From assembly GCA_046153915.1 (NCBI GenBank), contig JBJXFC010000162.1, forward strand, positions 1 through 17,234: 17,234 nucleotides of DNA. Reading direction: 5' to 3'. The position numbers and the translations under genes were made by a program. Source of the stretch: JANNVZ01 sp046153915. Its GTDB lineage: Bacteria > Bacteroidota > Bacteroidia > Flavobacteriales_D > Sanyastnellaceae. The notes under the pieces were generated by a model. It was not told the origin of the DNA, did not search any database, and was given only the letters and a program-made list of their open reading frames with translations. Positions 8,697 to 15,479 of the stretch are shown here, piece by piece; position 1 is the first letter of the stretch, and every line of letters begins with the position of its first letter.

Positions 8697-9476
8697 ATGT
8701 TTAAATCCACGTTTCCTTTTGTGCTTGCCATAGCGGCGCTTAGTTTCATCGGGTGCAAAAACGATAAAGACGATACAAATTCGGATGTCATTGATACACC
8801 GGTGGCTCAAAATCCAACTGTGAGTGTCAGAATCTCATCGCTTTGGGGTATAAATGATTTTGTGCTGGAGAATATTTACTTTGACAATTATGGAAACCGC
8901 GTCCGGGTTGACAATTTCCAATCGTATTTTGCCATGGTAAAACTTATAAAGGATGACGGCACCGAAGTTCTCCTAAAGGATTTTTACCTCCATGATTTTT
9001 CGAAAGATGCGGAAATCACTGGAACTGTTCCTCCGGGAAATTATGTAGGTGTGAAATTTGGTGTGGGTGTGCCCGATGGCTACAACCTCAATCAGGATCC
9101 TGCACAATATGCCAGTTCCCATCCATTAAGCGTGGCTGGCTCACAAGGCATGTTCTGGACGTGGAACAGCGGTTATGTTTTCTCGAAATTTGAAGGAAAA
9201 ATTGACCCAACAGGAACCGAAGGCGTGACTCCAACGCAAAGCTTTTCAATCCATACAGGCGATTCAGAATGCTACTTCGAATTTGCGACTTCGAGTAATA
9301 ACTATGAATTTGCCGCGAATAACGCATATGACGTGAACATCAACCTGCATGTGGACGAGATTCTTGGATCTGGTCCTGAAGGTATTGATCTGAACGTGGA
9401 AAGCAATTCGTCAGGTGCCTCTCCTATTGGACTTAAGTTCACGAGTCGTTTCCTCACTAGTTTCTCTGCAGAGTGA
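8697..9476 (+). CDS. MbnP-like copper-binding lipoprotein
   Basis: A 259-residue exported protein. The N-terminus ends in a lipobox (LSFIGC, Cys20), so it should be lipid-anchored in the periplasm or outer membrane. After a short acidic linker the body matches the MbnP-like domain as I know it: early beta strands, VENIYFDNYG-like and SYFAMVKL segments, GVKFGVGVPDGYN (117-130), then FWTWNSGYVFSKFEG (153-167), and FSIHTGD (183-189). In methanotroph MbnP and the related MopE/CorA proteins, one Trp becomes kynurenine and helps bind Cu(I) with histidines; MbnH carries out the oxidation. Here Trp154 and Trp156 are the candidates for oxidation, and His142 and His186 possible ligands; these residue assignments are inference. 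It is the first gene of a tightly coupled operon: its stop overlaps the GTG start of the next gene by 4 bases, and the next two genes are di-haem MbnH relatives. Confidence 0.85.
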   Translation: MFKSTFPFVLAIAALSFIGCKNDKDDTNSDVIDTPVAQNPTVSVRISSLWGINDFVLENIYFDNYGNRVRVDNFQSYFAMVKLIKDDGTEVLLKDFYLHDFSKDAEITGTVPPGNYVGVKFGVGVPDGYNLNQDPAQYASSHPLSVAGSQGMFWTWNSGYVFSKFEGKIDPTGTEGVTPTQSFSIHTGDSECYFEFATSSNNYEFAANNAYDVNINLHVDEILGSGPEGIDLNVESNSSGASPIGLKFTSRFLTSFSAE

Positions 9477-10501
9477 TTTTCAGACTCGCAGCCATAGGTG
9501 TTGTTTTGGTCTGCTTTTTTTCATGCTCCGAGAACCAATCGGAATTGACTGATTCGCCTTTCAAGGTGCGTATGCCGGGAGACTTTCCCAAAATGGTTGT
9601 GCCGGTAGAAAATCAGATTACAACGCTTCGGGTTGAGTTGGGTAGAAGATTGTTTTACGATACCAGGCTAAGTGCTGATAACACCATGAGTTGCGGAACC
9701 TGCCATGTGCCGAGTGCAGCATTTACAGATGGCCAGATTGTGAATACAGGCCTTGACAAAAAACCGCTGAAACGCAACACACCCACCATTGCCAATGTCG
9801 CCTTTTCACCTTATTTTATGATGGAAGGAGGAGTTCCCAATTTGGAATTGCAGGGATTGGCGCCACTGCACAACTCTATGGAGATGGGCAACGACATTAT
9901 GATGGCTGTAGACAAACTCAATGAAGATGAAAAAATGAGGAAATTGTCAAAAGCGGCATACGGCAGAGATAGCATCGATCCCTATGTGATTACCCGTTCG
10001 CTCGCTTGTTTTGAGCGCACATTTATTTCGGGTGATTCGCGTTACGACAGACATCAACAAGGTCTCAAAGATCAACTGACAGAGGAAGAATTGAAGGGTA
10101 TGCAACTCTTTAATTCAGAAAAAACTGGCTGTAATTCTTGCCACGGTGGCGAACTTTTTACAGACTTTGGAATTTACAACATTGGATTGGATGACTATTC
10201 CATTGATCCTGGACTTGAGCGCAAAACACATAAACCAGAGGACAATGGAAAATTCAAAACGCCAACTCTGCGCAATATTGAACTTACAGCACCGTATATG
10301 CACGATGGGCGATTTCAATCTCTGGAGGAGGTAGTTGATTTTTTGAATGAAGGTGGAAAGGCCCATCCTGCAAAGGATCTGCGCATACATTCTTTACAAC
10401 TTGCGCCTGAAGAAAAGGCTGCGTTGGTTGCTTTTCTCAAAACTTTGACAGATTATAATTTTGTTCAGAACACCTCGTTTTTACCTTTGGATTCACAATG
10501 A
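9473..10501 (+). CDS. MauG/MbnH-like di-haem protein, paralogue 1 (tryptophan-free)
   Basis: A 342-residue di-haem cytochrome c peroxidase-family lipoprotein. It starts at GTG 9473, inside the stop of the MbnP gene (GTGA), and has a signal sequence ending in FFSC (Cys18). Haem sites are CGTCH (74-78) and CNSCH (220-224). The family signature LRNIELTAPYMHDGRF lies at 266-281. By homology it would act in the periplasm in H2O2-driven oxidation, and by context on MbnP. Oddities seen in the sequence: there is no Trp anywhere in the protein. The inter-haem motif that reads FWDGR in its neighbour reads FMMEGG here (Met115/Met116), and the position of the neighbour's Tyr312 is Leu291 (VVDFLNEGG). In MauG a Trp and a Tyr at these places support the high-valent two-haem state, so the chemistry may be altered. 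Both haem-binding motifs are intact and the frame is open, so it does not look like a pseudogene. Confidence 0.88.
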   Translation: MIFRLAAIGVVLVCFFSCSENQSELTDSPFKVRMPGDFPKMVVPVENQITTLRVELGRRLFYDTRLSADNTMSCGTCHVPSAAFTDGQIVNTGLDKKPLKRNTPTIANVAFSPYFMMEGGVPNLELQGLAPLHNSMEMGNDIMMAVDKLNEDEKMRKLSKAAYGRDSIDPYVITRSLACFERTFISGDSRYDRHQQGLKDQLTEEELKGMQLFNSEKTGCNSCHGGELFTDFGIYNIGLDDYSIDPGLERKTHKPEDNGKFKTPTLRNIELTAPYMHDGRFQSLEEVVDFLNEGGKAHPAKDLRIHSLQLAPEEKAALVAFLKTLTDYNFVQNTSFLPLDSQ

Positions 10502-11595
10502 AAAAAGTACACATCGTTTGGATAATAATGCTCACTGCTTTGGTGTTAATGGTGGCCTGTAAAAAGGAAAATGTCATTGAGGAATGTCCGACCGCCAAAA
10601 CAGCTACACCCTACAACCTGGTGATACCTCAGTTTTTTCCACCGATGGATATTCCTGCGGATAATCCACTGACTGTTGAAGGAATTGCACTGGGACGTTT
10701 TCTATTCTGGGAGAAAAAGCTGAGTGGCAACAATACACAAAGTTGTGGGTCATGCCATATTCCGGAGGATGGATTCGGAGATCCAAGTCAGTTTTCTACC
10801 GGCATCAACGGGGATGTGGGAAACAGACAGGCCATGGCGCTTGTAAATCTGGGTTGGGCATACAACTATTTCTGGGATGGCCGTTCACCTACATTGGAAG
10901 ATCAGGTAACTCATCCGGTAGAAAATCCAATTGAAATGGCAGAGGATTGGGAAAATGCATTGGAAGAATTGCGCAATGATCCGATCTATCCGCCGATGTT
11001 TGAAGCAGCTTATGGATCAACGGAAATTACGAAAGATAAGGCGGCCAAAGCCATGGCCTCTTTCCTGCGCACCCTCATCAGTTCCAATTCCAAATTTGAT
11101 TTGGAGCGCAGAGGTGAATATGTTTTTACCCCACTCGAAGAAACGGGTTTCAATCTTTTTATCGCGGAAGGAGGAAGCAATGCACCAGAAGGCACTGTAG
11201 GCGGCGATTGTTTTCATTGCCATGGTGCTGCCGGTATGCAAATGGGTGATTACCTGATGCACAACAATGGACTCGACGCCACTTTTGAAAATGATCCGGG
11301 TTTTGCTGCCATTTCGGGTAATCCACTGGATAGTGGTAAGTTCAAAACACCATCGCTCCGCAACGTAGAGTTGTCGGGCCCATTTATGCACGATGGCCGA
11401 TTTACAACACTCGAAGAGGTGATGGATCATTACAATAGCGGAGGTCAGATATCAACTACGATTGATCCCTTTATGGAAGGTGCCGGAGGAGGATTGTTTC
11501 TTGGTGATGTGGAGAAACTGGCCATCATTGCATTTTTGAAGTGCCTCACTGATACCAGTTTTGTAAACAACCCGGCCTTCAGTGATCCTCATTGA
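10498..11595 (+). CDS. MauG/MbnH-like di-haem protein, paralogue 2
   Basis: A 365-residue di-haem cytochrome c peroxidase-family lipoprotein with an ATG start overlapping the previous stop (ATGA). The signal ends in LMVAC (Cys21). Haem motifs are CGSCH (83-87) and CFHCH (238-242). Unlike paralogue 1 it keeps the canonical YFWDGRSPTLEDQ motif (124-136, Trp126) and ends its family block with MHDGRF...MDHYNSGG (297-316, Tyr312). From what I know of MauG, these correspond to the inter-haem Trp and the Tyr ligand that replaces the Met of ordinary peroxidases; the alignment is by eye. It is the better candidate for the enzyme that oxidises MbnP tryptophan. The two paralogues are clearly homologous over their full length but far from identical, so the duplication is old. 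The last bases overlap the start of the CxxCxxCC gene. Confidence 0.9.
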   Translation: MKKVHIVWIIMLTALVLMVACKKENVIEECPTAKTATPYNLVIPQFFPPMDIPADNPLTVEGIALGRFLFWEKKLSGNNTQSCGSCHIPEDGFGDPSQFSTGINGDVGNRQAMALVNLGWAYNYFWDGRSPTLEDQVTHPVENPIEMAEDWENALEELRNDPIYPPMFEAAYGSTEITKDKAAKAMASFLRTLISSNSKFDLERRGEYVFTPLEETGFNLFIAEGGSNAPEGTVGGDCFHCHGAAGMQMGDYLMHNNGLDATFENDPGFAAISGNPLDSGKFKTPSLRNVELSGPFMHDGRFTTLEEVMDHYNSGGQISTTIDPFMEGAGGGLFLGDVEKLAIIAFLKCLTDTSFVNNPAFSDPH

Positions 11596-12110
11596 TCAGC
11601 AACAGCAGCGTGAATCCCAAATACAAAACTCAGCTCAACAAGGCCACCAGCCACCGCAAGGAGAACAAAAGTTTTCTGGCCAATCTCGGTAAGAAAAAAA
11701 ATGTGGACCAGCTTTTTCATCCACGCCACGAAGAGGTTTTTTCGCGCGTAGATTGCCTGCAATGTGCCAATTGCTGTAAAACGACTTCGCCTATTTTCAG
11801 GGATGCAGATATCGAACGCATTGCAAAACACCTGCGTATTCGGCCCTCGGAGTTGACAGACAAATATCTGCATATCGACGAAGAACAGGATTGGGTTCTT
11901 AATTCATCTCCTTGTGTATTTCTGGAAGAAAATAATTATTGTTCTATCTACGACGTGCGGCCGAAGGCATGCAGAGAATACCCGCATACAGATCGCAAAA
12001 ACATGGCTGGTATCATGGAATTGACTTTCAAAAACACCCTTGTTTGCCCTGCTGTTGCCGAAATTGTAGAATCCATTCGTTTGGCAGTAAAGTCATCCTA
12101 CGAAAAATAA
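11592..12110 (+). CDS. YkgJ-family CxxCxxCC protein
   Basis: A 172-residue cytoplasmic-looking protein without signal peptide. The cluster motif is CLQCANCC (Cys55, Cys58, Cys61, Cys62), followed by SPCVFLEENNYCSIYDVRPKAC, which supplies Cys108, Cys117 and Cys127. This is the pattern of the YkgJ family (zinc- or iron-chelating cysteine cluster domain); flagellin lysine methylase FliB belongs to a related group, but most members have no known role. No ATG lies in frame before the motif: the start is TTG 11592, overlapping the previous stop as TTGA, or possibly GTG 11610. The overlap continues the coupling of the three upstream genes, so it may share a task with MbnP and its oxidases, for example metal handling; that is inference from position alone. 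Stop at 12108-12110. Confidence 0.85.
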   Translation: MISNSSVNPKYKTQLNKATSHRKENKSFLANLGKKKNVDQLFHPRHEEVFSRVDCLQCANCCKTTSPIFRDADIERIAKHLRIRPSELTDKYLHIDEEQDWVLNSSPCVFLEENNYCSIYDVRPKACREYPHTDRKNMAGIMELTFKNTLVCPAVAEIVESIRLAVKSSYEK

Positions 12111-12147
12111 TTTGGTGCATTGCTCATTTTGAAGCAATTTCGTGCTC

Positions 12148-12840
12148 ATGCACTCCTATCTGGAAGGATTTCTCTCCCTTTTCTTCCCGCGGTGTTGCGA
12201 AGCTTGTGGCAATCAACTCGTAACCCAGGAAGAAATCCTATGCCTGTCTTGTCAGGTCAAATTGCCGCGTGCCCGATTGCACGATCAAATCGATAACCGC
12301 ATCGAACGACTATTCTGGGGCAGAGCCGATATCTGCGCTGCTACTGCATTTCTCAAAATGCCGCGAAAAAGTGTCGTTCATCACCTCATCCATGAACTCA
12401 AATACAACAACAATCGGGAGGTGGGAGTTAAACTTGGCAAACTGCTGGGACAGGAGTTGCAGTTGAGCACACGTATGAATCAATTTGATGTGGTAATTCC
12501 CGTTCCACTCCACCCCAAGAAACTGGCCATTCGTGGCTACAATCAATGTGATTACATTGCAGAAGGCATTAGTCACGTTTTGATGTCTGAAGTGTCGAAA
12601 GACAACCTGATAAGAACCAAATTCAACGCATCGCAAACGAGAAAAAAACGTTTCGACCGCTGGGAAAATGTGGAAAGTATTTTTGAAATTAAATTTCCGG
12701 ATGCCTTGCAACATAAACGGGTATTGCTCGTAGACGACGTGATTACGACAGGTTCTACTATAGAAGCCTGTGCAAATTCACTCAATAAAATTGATGGTTT
12801 ACAATTATTTGTTGCTTCCATTGCGTTCCCATTGCGTTGA
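12148..12840 (+). CDS. comF: ComF-family phosphoribosyltransferase-like protein
   Basis: A 230-residue protein of the ComF/GntX family, needed for DNA uptake during natural transformation in several bacteria and thought to act in the cytoplasm. A zinc-finger-like N-terminus has Cys17, Cys20, Cys32 and Cys35 (CCEAC, LCLSC). The phosphoribosyltransferase-type fold follows with VIPVPLHPKKLAIRGYNQ (116-133) and the PRPP-loop motif VLLVDDVITTGST (192-204). I chose ATG 12148; GTG 12142 two codons upstream is also possible. It follows the CxxCxxCC gene after 37 bases in the same direction and has no good promoter of its own, so it may be co-transcribed, though a link in function to the copper genes is doubtful. 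Confidence 0.92.
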   Translation: MHSYLEGFLSLFFPRCCEACGNQLVTQEEILCLSCQVKLPRARLHDQIDNRIERLFWGRADICAATAFLKMPRKSVVHHLIHELKYNNNREVGVKLGKLLGQELQLSTRMNQFDVVIPVPLHPKKLAIRGYNQCDYIAEGISHVLMSEVSKDNLIRTKFNASQTRKKRFDRWENVESIFEIKFPDALQHKRVLLVDDVITTGSTIEACANSLNKIDGLQLFVASIAFPLR

Positions 12841-13005
12841 AAAACGTGCTGTTTGGGGTACTATGGGTTTGTGTCTTCTATCATCGCAAAACAACAATCG
12901 CCTCTGAAAAGACGTTACGAATAAAACGTTGTTAGAATGAATTTCCCGATCACCGCAAGGTGCAAGTCAGAGACGTATCTTCGTGCCGTTTCTTATCTTG
13001 CATGT

Positions 13006-14001
13006 ATGCGGGCAAAATTTTTTCATGTTATTGGCGCTGTGCTTGCCATTCTGCTCTCATTTCAGAGCGTCGCTCAGGATTGCTCCCAGGCGGATGCCAA
13101 CCAATTGTGTGCGGATAACACGCCACCAGCCAATGAATTGGATTCCATACCAGTAAATGCAGGTTGCATAGATGTAACATCCAGTTATTTCTATTCCTTC
13201 CATACCAACTCGGTTGCCGACATTTACAGTGCCAATATCACCATCACACCCATTGATTGTGATAATCCGCTGGGTTCAGATCTTATTGAAGTGATGGTGG
13301 TTGAAATACCTACAGGAGCCGACCCATGCGATCCTTCAGTCTATCAAAACCCGGTTTGTGCCGGCGATATTCAGGAATTTACTTTGCAGCTCAACAACCT
13401 GCTTCCTGATCACGATTACCTAATCATTGTGGGCAGCGATCATGACAACGATTATGGACCTTGCACCTATACAATTGATCTCGAAGGTGAAGGTGTGGAT
13501 CTGGTTGCAAATGCCAATCCTCCATTTATGACTTTGGGTGAATCAAGCCAACTTAGTGTAGAAGGATCCGATCCAAACGTGACGGTAAATTGGAGTAATC
13601 CAGAGGTTCTGGACAATGCAAGTAGCACAACACCCACTGCTACTCCCGAAGACGATATAACTTTTACAGTAACCGGGCAGGTAGATGGCTGCATTCTTAC
13701 GGATCAGGTGACGCTGGAATTGGGTCCACCCATTATCATTTACAACACTTTTACTCCCAATGGCGATGGCATCAACGATTTATGGAATCTTGTGGGGATT
13801 CAGCGTTTTCCAAATTGCCAGGTCAATATTTTTGATCGTTGGGGACAAAATGTTTTTAAGAATACCGGTTATGCCAAACAATGGGATGGAACCTACAAAG
13901 GAAATTACTTGCCAACCGGCGCCTACTATTATACCATCGAATTAAATTCTTTGGAAGTAACCATTGCACCTATTACGGGGGTTATAAGCATTGTGCATTG
14001 A
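13006..14001 (+). CDS. Secreted protein with T9SS type-B (gliding-motility) C-terminal domain
   Basis: A 331-residue exported protein. ATG 13006 gives a clean signal peptide (MRAKFFHVIGAVLAILLSF, cleavage near VAQ at 22-24); an in-frame ATG at 12937 would put 23 polar residues in front of it, so I rejected it. Residues 25-165 are a Cys-rich beta-type domain (eight Cys, including 26, 35, 54, 85, 108, 118 and 153 seen by eye). Residues 166-240 look like an Ig/PKD-like module (LGESSQLSVEGSDPNVTVNW). Residues 246-331 are the type-B sorting domain: NTFTPNGDGINDLW, then VNIFDRWGQNVF, WDGTYKGNYLPTGAYYYTI and a final GVISIVH. Such proteins are exported by T9SS and often retained with a PorP/SprF-like partner, which is the next gene here. 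The gap 12841-13005 before it shows no clear promoter; TATCTTCG at 12976-12983 is one base off the -7 consensus but has no -33 element. Confidence 0.88.
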   Translation: MRAKFFHVIGAVLAILLSFQSVAQDCSQADANQLCADNTPPANELDSIPVNAGCIDVTSSYFYSFHTNSVADIYSANITITPIDCDNPLGSDLIEVMVVEIPTGADPCDPSVYQNPVCAGDIQEFTLQLNNLLPDHDYLIIVGSDHDNDYGPCTYTIDLEGEGVDLVANANPPFMTLGESSQLSVEGSDPNVTVNWSNPEVLDNASSTTPTATPEDDITFTVTGQVDGCILTDQVTLELGPPIIIYNTFTPNGDGINDLWNLVGIQRFPNCQVNIFDRWGQNVFKNTGYAKQWDGTYKGNYLPTGAYYYTIELNSLEVTIAPITGVISIVH

Positions 14002-14927
14002 ACTATTTCAAATACATATCACTCTTCGTTTTTATATTGCTTAGTGCATCAATCAGAGCGCAGCAACTTACGCATTGGAGTTTTTTTACCTACAATTATA
14101 TGCAGTACAATCCTGCTGTAACGGGTACAACGCCATGTCTTGAATTGAAAATTGGATATCGGCGTCAGTGGCGCGGATTTGAAGGTGCACCCAAAACGGC
14201 TTTTGCAAATGTGCATGGAAAAATCCCACCCAAAAAGTGGAACTACCTTGGGCTTGGAGCAACCGTAGAAAATGATGATGCCGGACCTTTCAGTTATACG
14301 AGTATGCAACTCATGGCAGCATATCATATTCGTATGGCCAAAAAATATTATCTCTCAGCAGGAATGAGTGTGGGATTTGCACAGTATCATATCAATTTTG
14401 GTGATATGATACTGGAGCAACAGGAGATCGATCCTGTAATTACAAGCTCTGTGAACGATTTTGTTTTTCCTATCATTAGCACTGGTCTTTGGTTATATAG
14501 GGATGATCGCTTTTATGGACTTTCTGTGAGAAATGTAAGCAACAACAAAATCGAAGATTTGGGCGACTCTCGCCTCAACCGACATTGGACCATTTCCAGT
14601 GGACGAGCAATTAAATTGTCGAAAGAATTGACATTCAAACCGGCGTTGTTGGTTAACTACGTTGGCAAAAGCCGACCATCGTTGGATGCACAGGTTTTAA
14701 TGGAATTCAGAGAGAAAGTGAGTGTTGGACTCGCGGGAAGGAGTGGGCATGGAATTTCGGCTCTTTTGAAATTGAGTGCCTTCAAGTATGTTACATTGTC
14801 ATATGCTTATGACCTTACAGTCAATAAAATTCGGTATGCCGCTTCTGGCTCACACGAGCTGATTATTGGCATTCGCGCATGCAAAGCCAGAAGCAAATAC
14901 GATGTGCCCTGTGCAGCATATGAGTGA
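13998..14927 (+). CDS. PorP/SprF-family outer-membrane protein
   Basis: A 309-residue outer-membrane beta-barrel-type protein of the PorP/SprF family, which partners with type-B T9SS cargo. The start I favour is TTG 13998, overlapping the previous stop as TTGA, since it opens directly into a signal peptide (NYFKYISLFVFILLSAS, then RAQQ). The frame continues upstream to 13881, but only through the antisense-of-frame part of the previous gene. Typical features are the early WSFFTYNYMQYNPAVTGT (28-45), the RRQWRGFEGAP segment, and LGLGATVENDDAGPFSYTS, followed by alternating strands. Length is normal for the family. Stop/start coupling suggests production in a fixed ratio with the 13006 protein. 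Confidence 0.9.
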   Translation: MNYFKYISLFVFILLSASIRAQQLTHWSFFTYNYMQYNPAVTGTTPCLELKIGYRRQWRGFEGAPKTAFANVHGKIPPKKWNYLGLGATVENDDAGPFSYTSMQLMAAYHIRMAKKYYLSAGMSVGFAQYHINFGDMILEQQEIDPVITSSVNDFVFPIISTGLWLYRDDRFYGLSVRNVSNNKIEDLGDSRLNRHWTISSGRAIKLSKELTFKPALLVNYVGKSRPSLDAQVLMEFREKVSVGLAGRSGHGISALLKLSAFKYVTLSYAYDLTVNKIRYAASGSHELIIGIRACKARSKYDVPCAAYE

Positions 14928-14953
14928 TGGTGTAAAGGCCCTTTCGCTCATAT
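14918..14953 (+). other. Hairpin between PorP and MmcQ genes
   Basis: ATATGAGTG (14918-14926) can pair with CGCTCATAT (14945-14953) over nine positions, one of them G-U, with an 18-base loop. The left arm contains the first base pair region of the PorP stop and the right arm ends 7 bases before the next ATG. No U tract follows, so it is not a standard terminator. GCAGCAT also occurs on both sides (14914-14920 and 14957-14963). Confidence 0.4.
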
Positions 14954-14960
14954 TTGCAGC

Positions 14961-15305
14961 ATGAACATCGAATCTTACCGCGAATATTGTCTGGCCAAAA
15001 AGGGCGTTACCGAAGATTTTCCTTTTGATAATCAGACACTCGTTTTTAAAGTGGGAGGAAAAATGTTTGCCCTCACGGGCATTGAACAATTCAAAAGCAT
15101 CAATCTGAAATGTGATCCCGAACGTGCCATTGAATTGCGCGAAGAATATTCCGGAATTTTACCAGGGTACCATATGAGCAAAAAACATTGGAATACGGTG
15201 ATGATGGATGGCAGTGTTCCTATGAAATTGATCAAACAAATGATCGATGATAGTTACGATTTGGTCGTAACCTCCCTGCCTAAAAGGGATCGGGATACGC
15301 TGTAG
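14961..15305 (+). CDS. MmcQ/YjbR-family protein
   Basis: A 114-residue cytoplasmic protein that matches the small MmcQ/YjbR family by its whole outline: YREYCLAKKGVTEDFPFD at 6-23, then LVFKVGGKMFALTG (27-40), KCDPERAIELRE (50-61) and YHMSKKHWNTV (70-80). Members have a double-wing fold like some DNA-binding proteins, but their role is not established. The start ATG 14961 lies 33 bases after the PorP stop; ATATTTG just before it (14950-14956) is close to a -7 box, so it may have its own promoter. The gene is convergent with the symporter across a repeat-rich gap. Confidence 0.9.
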   Translation: MNIESYREYCLAKKGVTEDFPFDNQTLVFKVGGKMFALTGIEQFKSINLKCDPERAIELREEYSGILPGYHMSKKHWNTVMMDGSVPMKLIKQMIDDSYDLVVTSLPKRDRDTL

Positions 15306-15315
15306 CGCGATACTT

Positions 15316-15363
15316 ACAGACGCGATTTGTACAGACGCGATGCATCGCGTCTCTACAAATCGC
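15316..15363. repeat. Large dispersed-type palindrome with GACGCGAT core
   Basis: Positions 15322-15363 form a 42-base inverted repeat that is perfect except for one C/C mismatch: GCGATTTGTA, C, AGACGCGAT, then GC at the centre, and the complement. ACAGACGCGAT is also a direct repeat with a 15-base period (15316-15326 and 15331-15341). Repeats of the AGACGCGAT..ATCGCGTCT type are scattered in intergenic DNA of many Bacteroidota and cyanobacteria as I recall them; the copy number here is unknown. Confidence 0.75.
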
Positions 15364-15371
15364 TTCACATG

Positions 15372-15400
15372 GCGCGGGTTTCAGCGAAGCTAACCCGTGC
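15372..15400. repeat. Hairpin repeat with GGGTT/AACCC stem
   Basis: GCGCGGGTT (15372-15380) pairs with AACCCGTGC (15392-15400) over nine positions, one G-U, with an 11-base loop containing CAGCGAAGC. It is a second, unrelated palindrome just downstream of the 15322 one and looks like another dispersed intergenic element. Confidence 0.6.
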
Positions 15401-15413
15401 CTGCACCTTGAGA

Positions 15414-15440
15414 GGGCTTTCAGCCCGTATCCGTTTTTTT
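15414..15440 (+). terminator. Weak terminator-like hairpin
   Basis: GGGCT-TTC-AGCCC (15414-15426) is a perfect 5-bp hairpin and a run of seven T follows at 15434-15440, eight bases after the stem. The spacing is longer than in a normal intrinsic terminator, so efficient termination of the MmcQ transcript is uncertain. GGGCTTTCAGCCC is also a common intergenic repeat motif in this phylum, from memory. Confidence 0.4.
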
Positions 15441-15479
15441 AATTGAATGTAGGAAATAGATTGAGAGGAGTCGGGTGAA

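Noticed and set aside
8616..8810. N-terminal extension of the helicase up to 8810
   Set aside because: It would overlap the divergent promoter and the start of the MbnP gene; the Walker A motif sits correctly 10 residues after ATG 8615.
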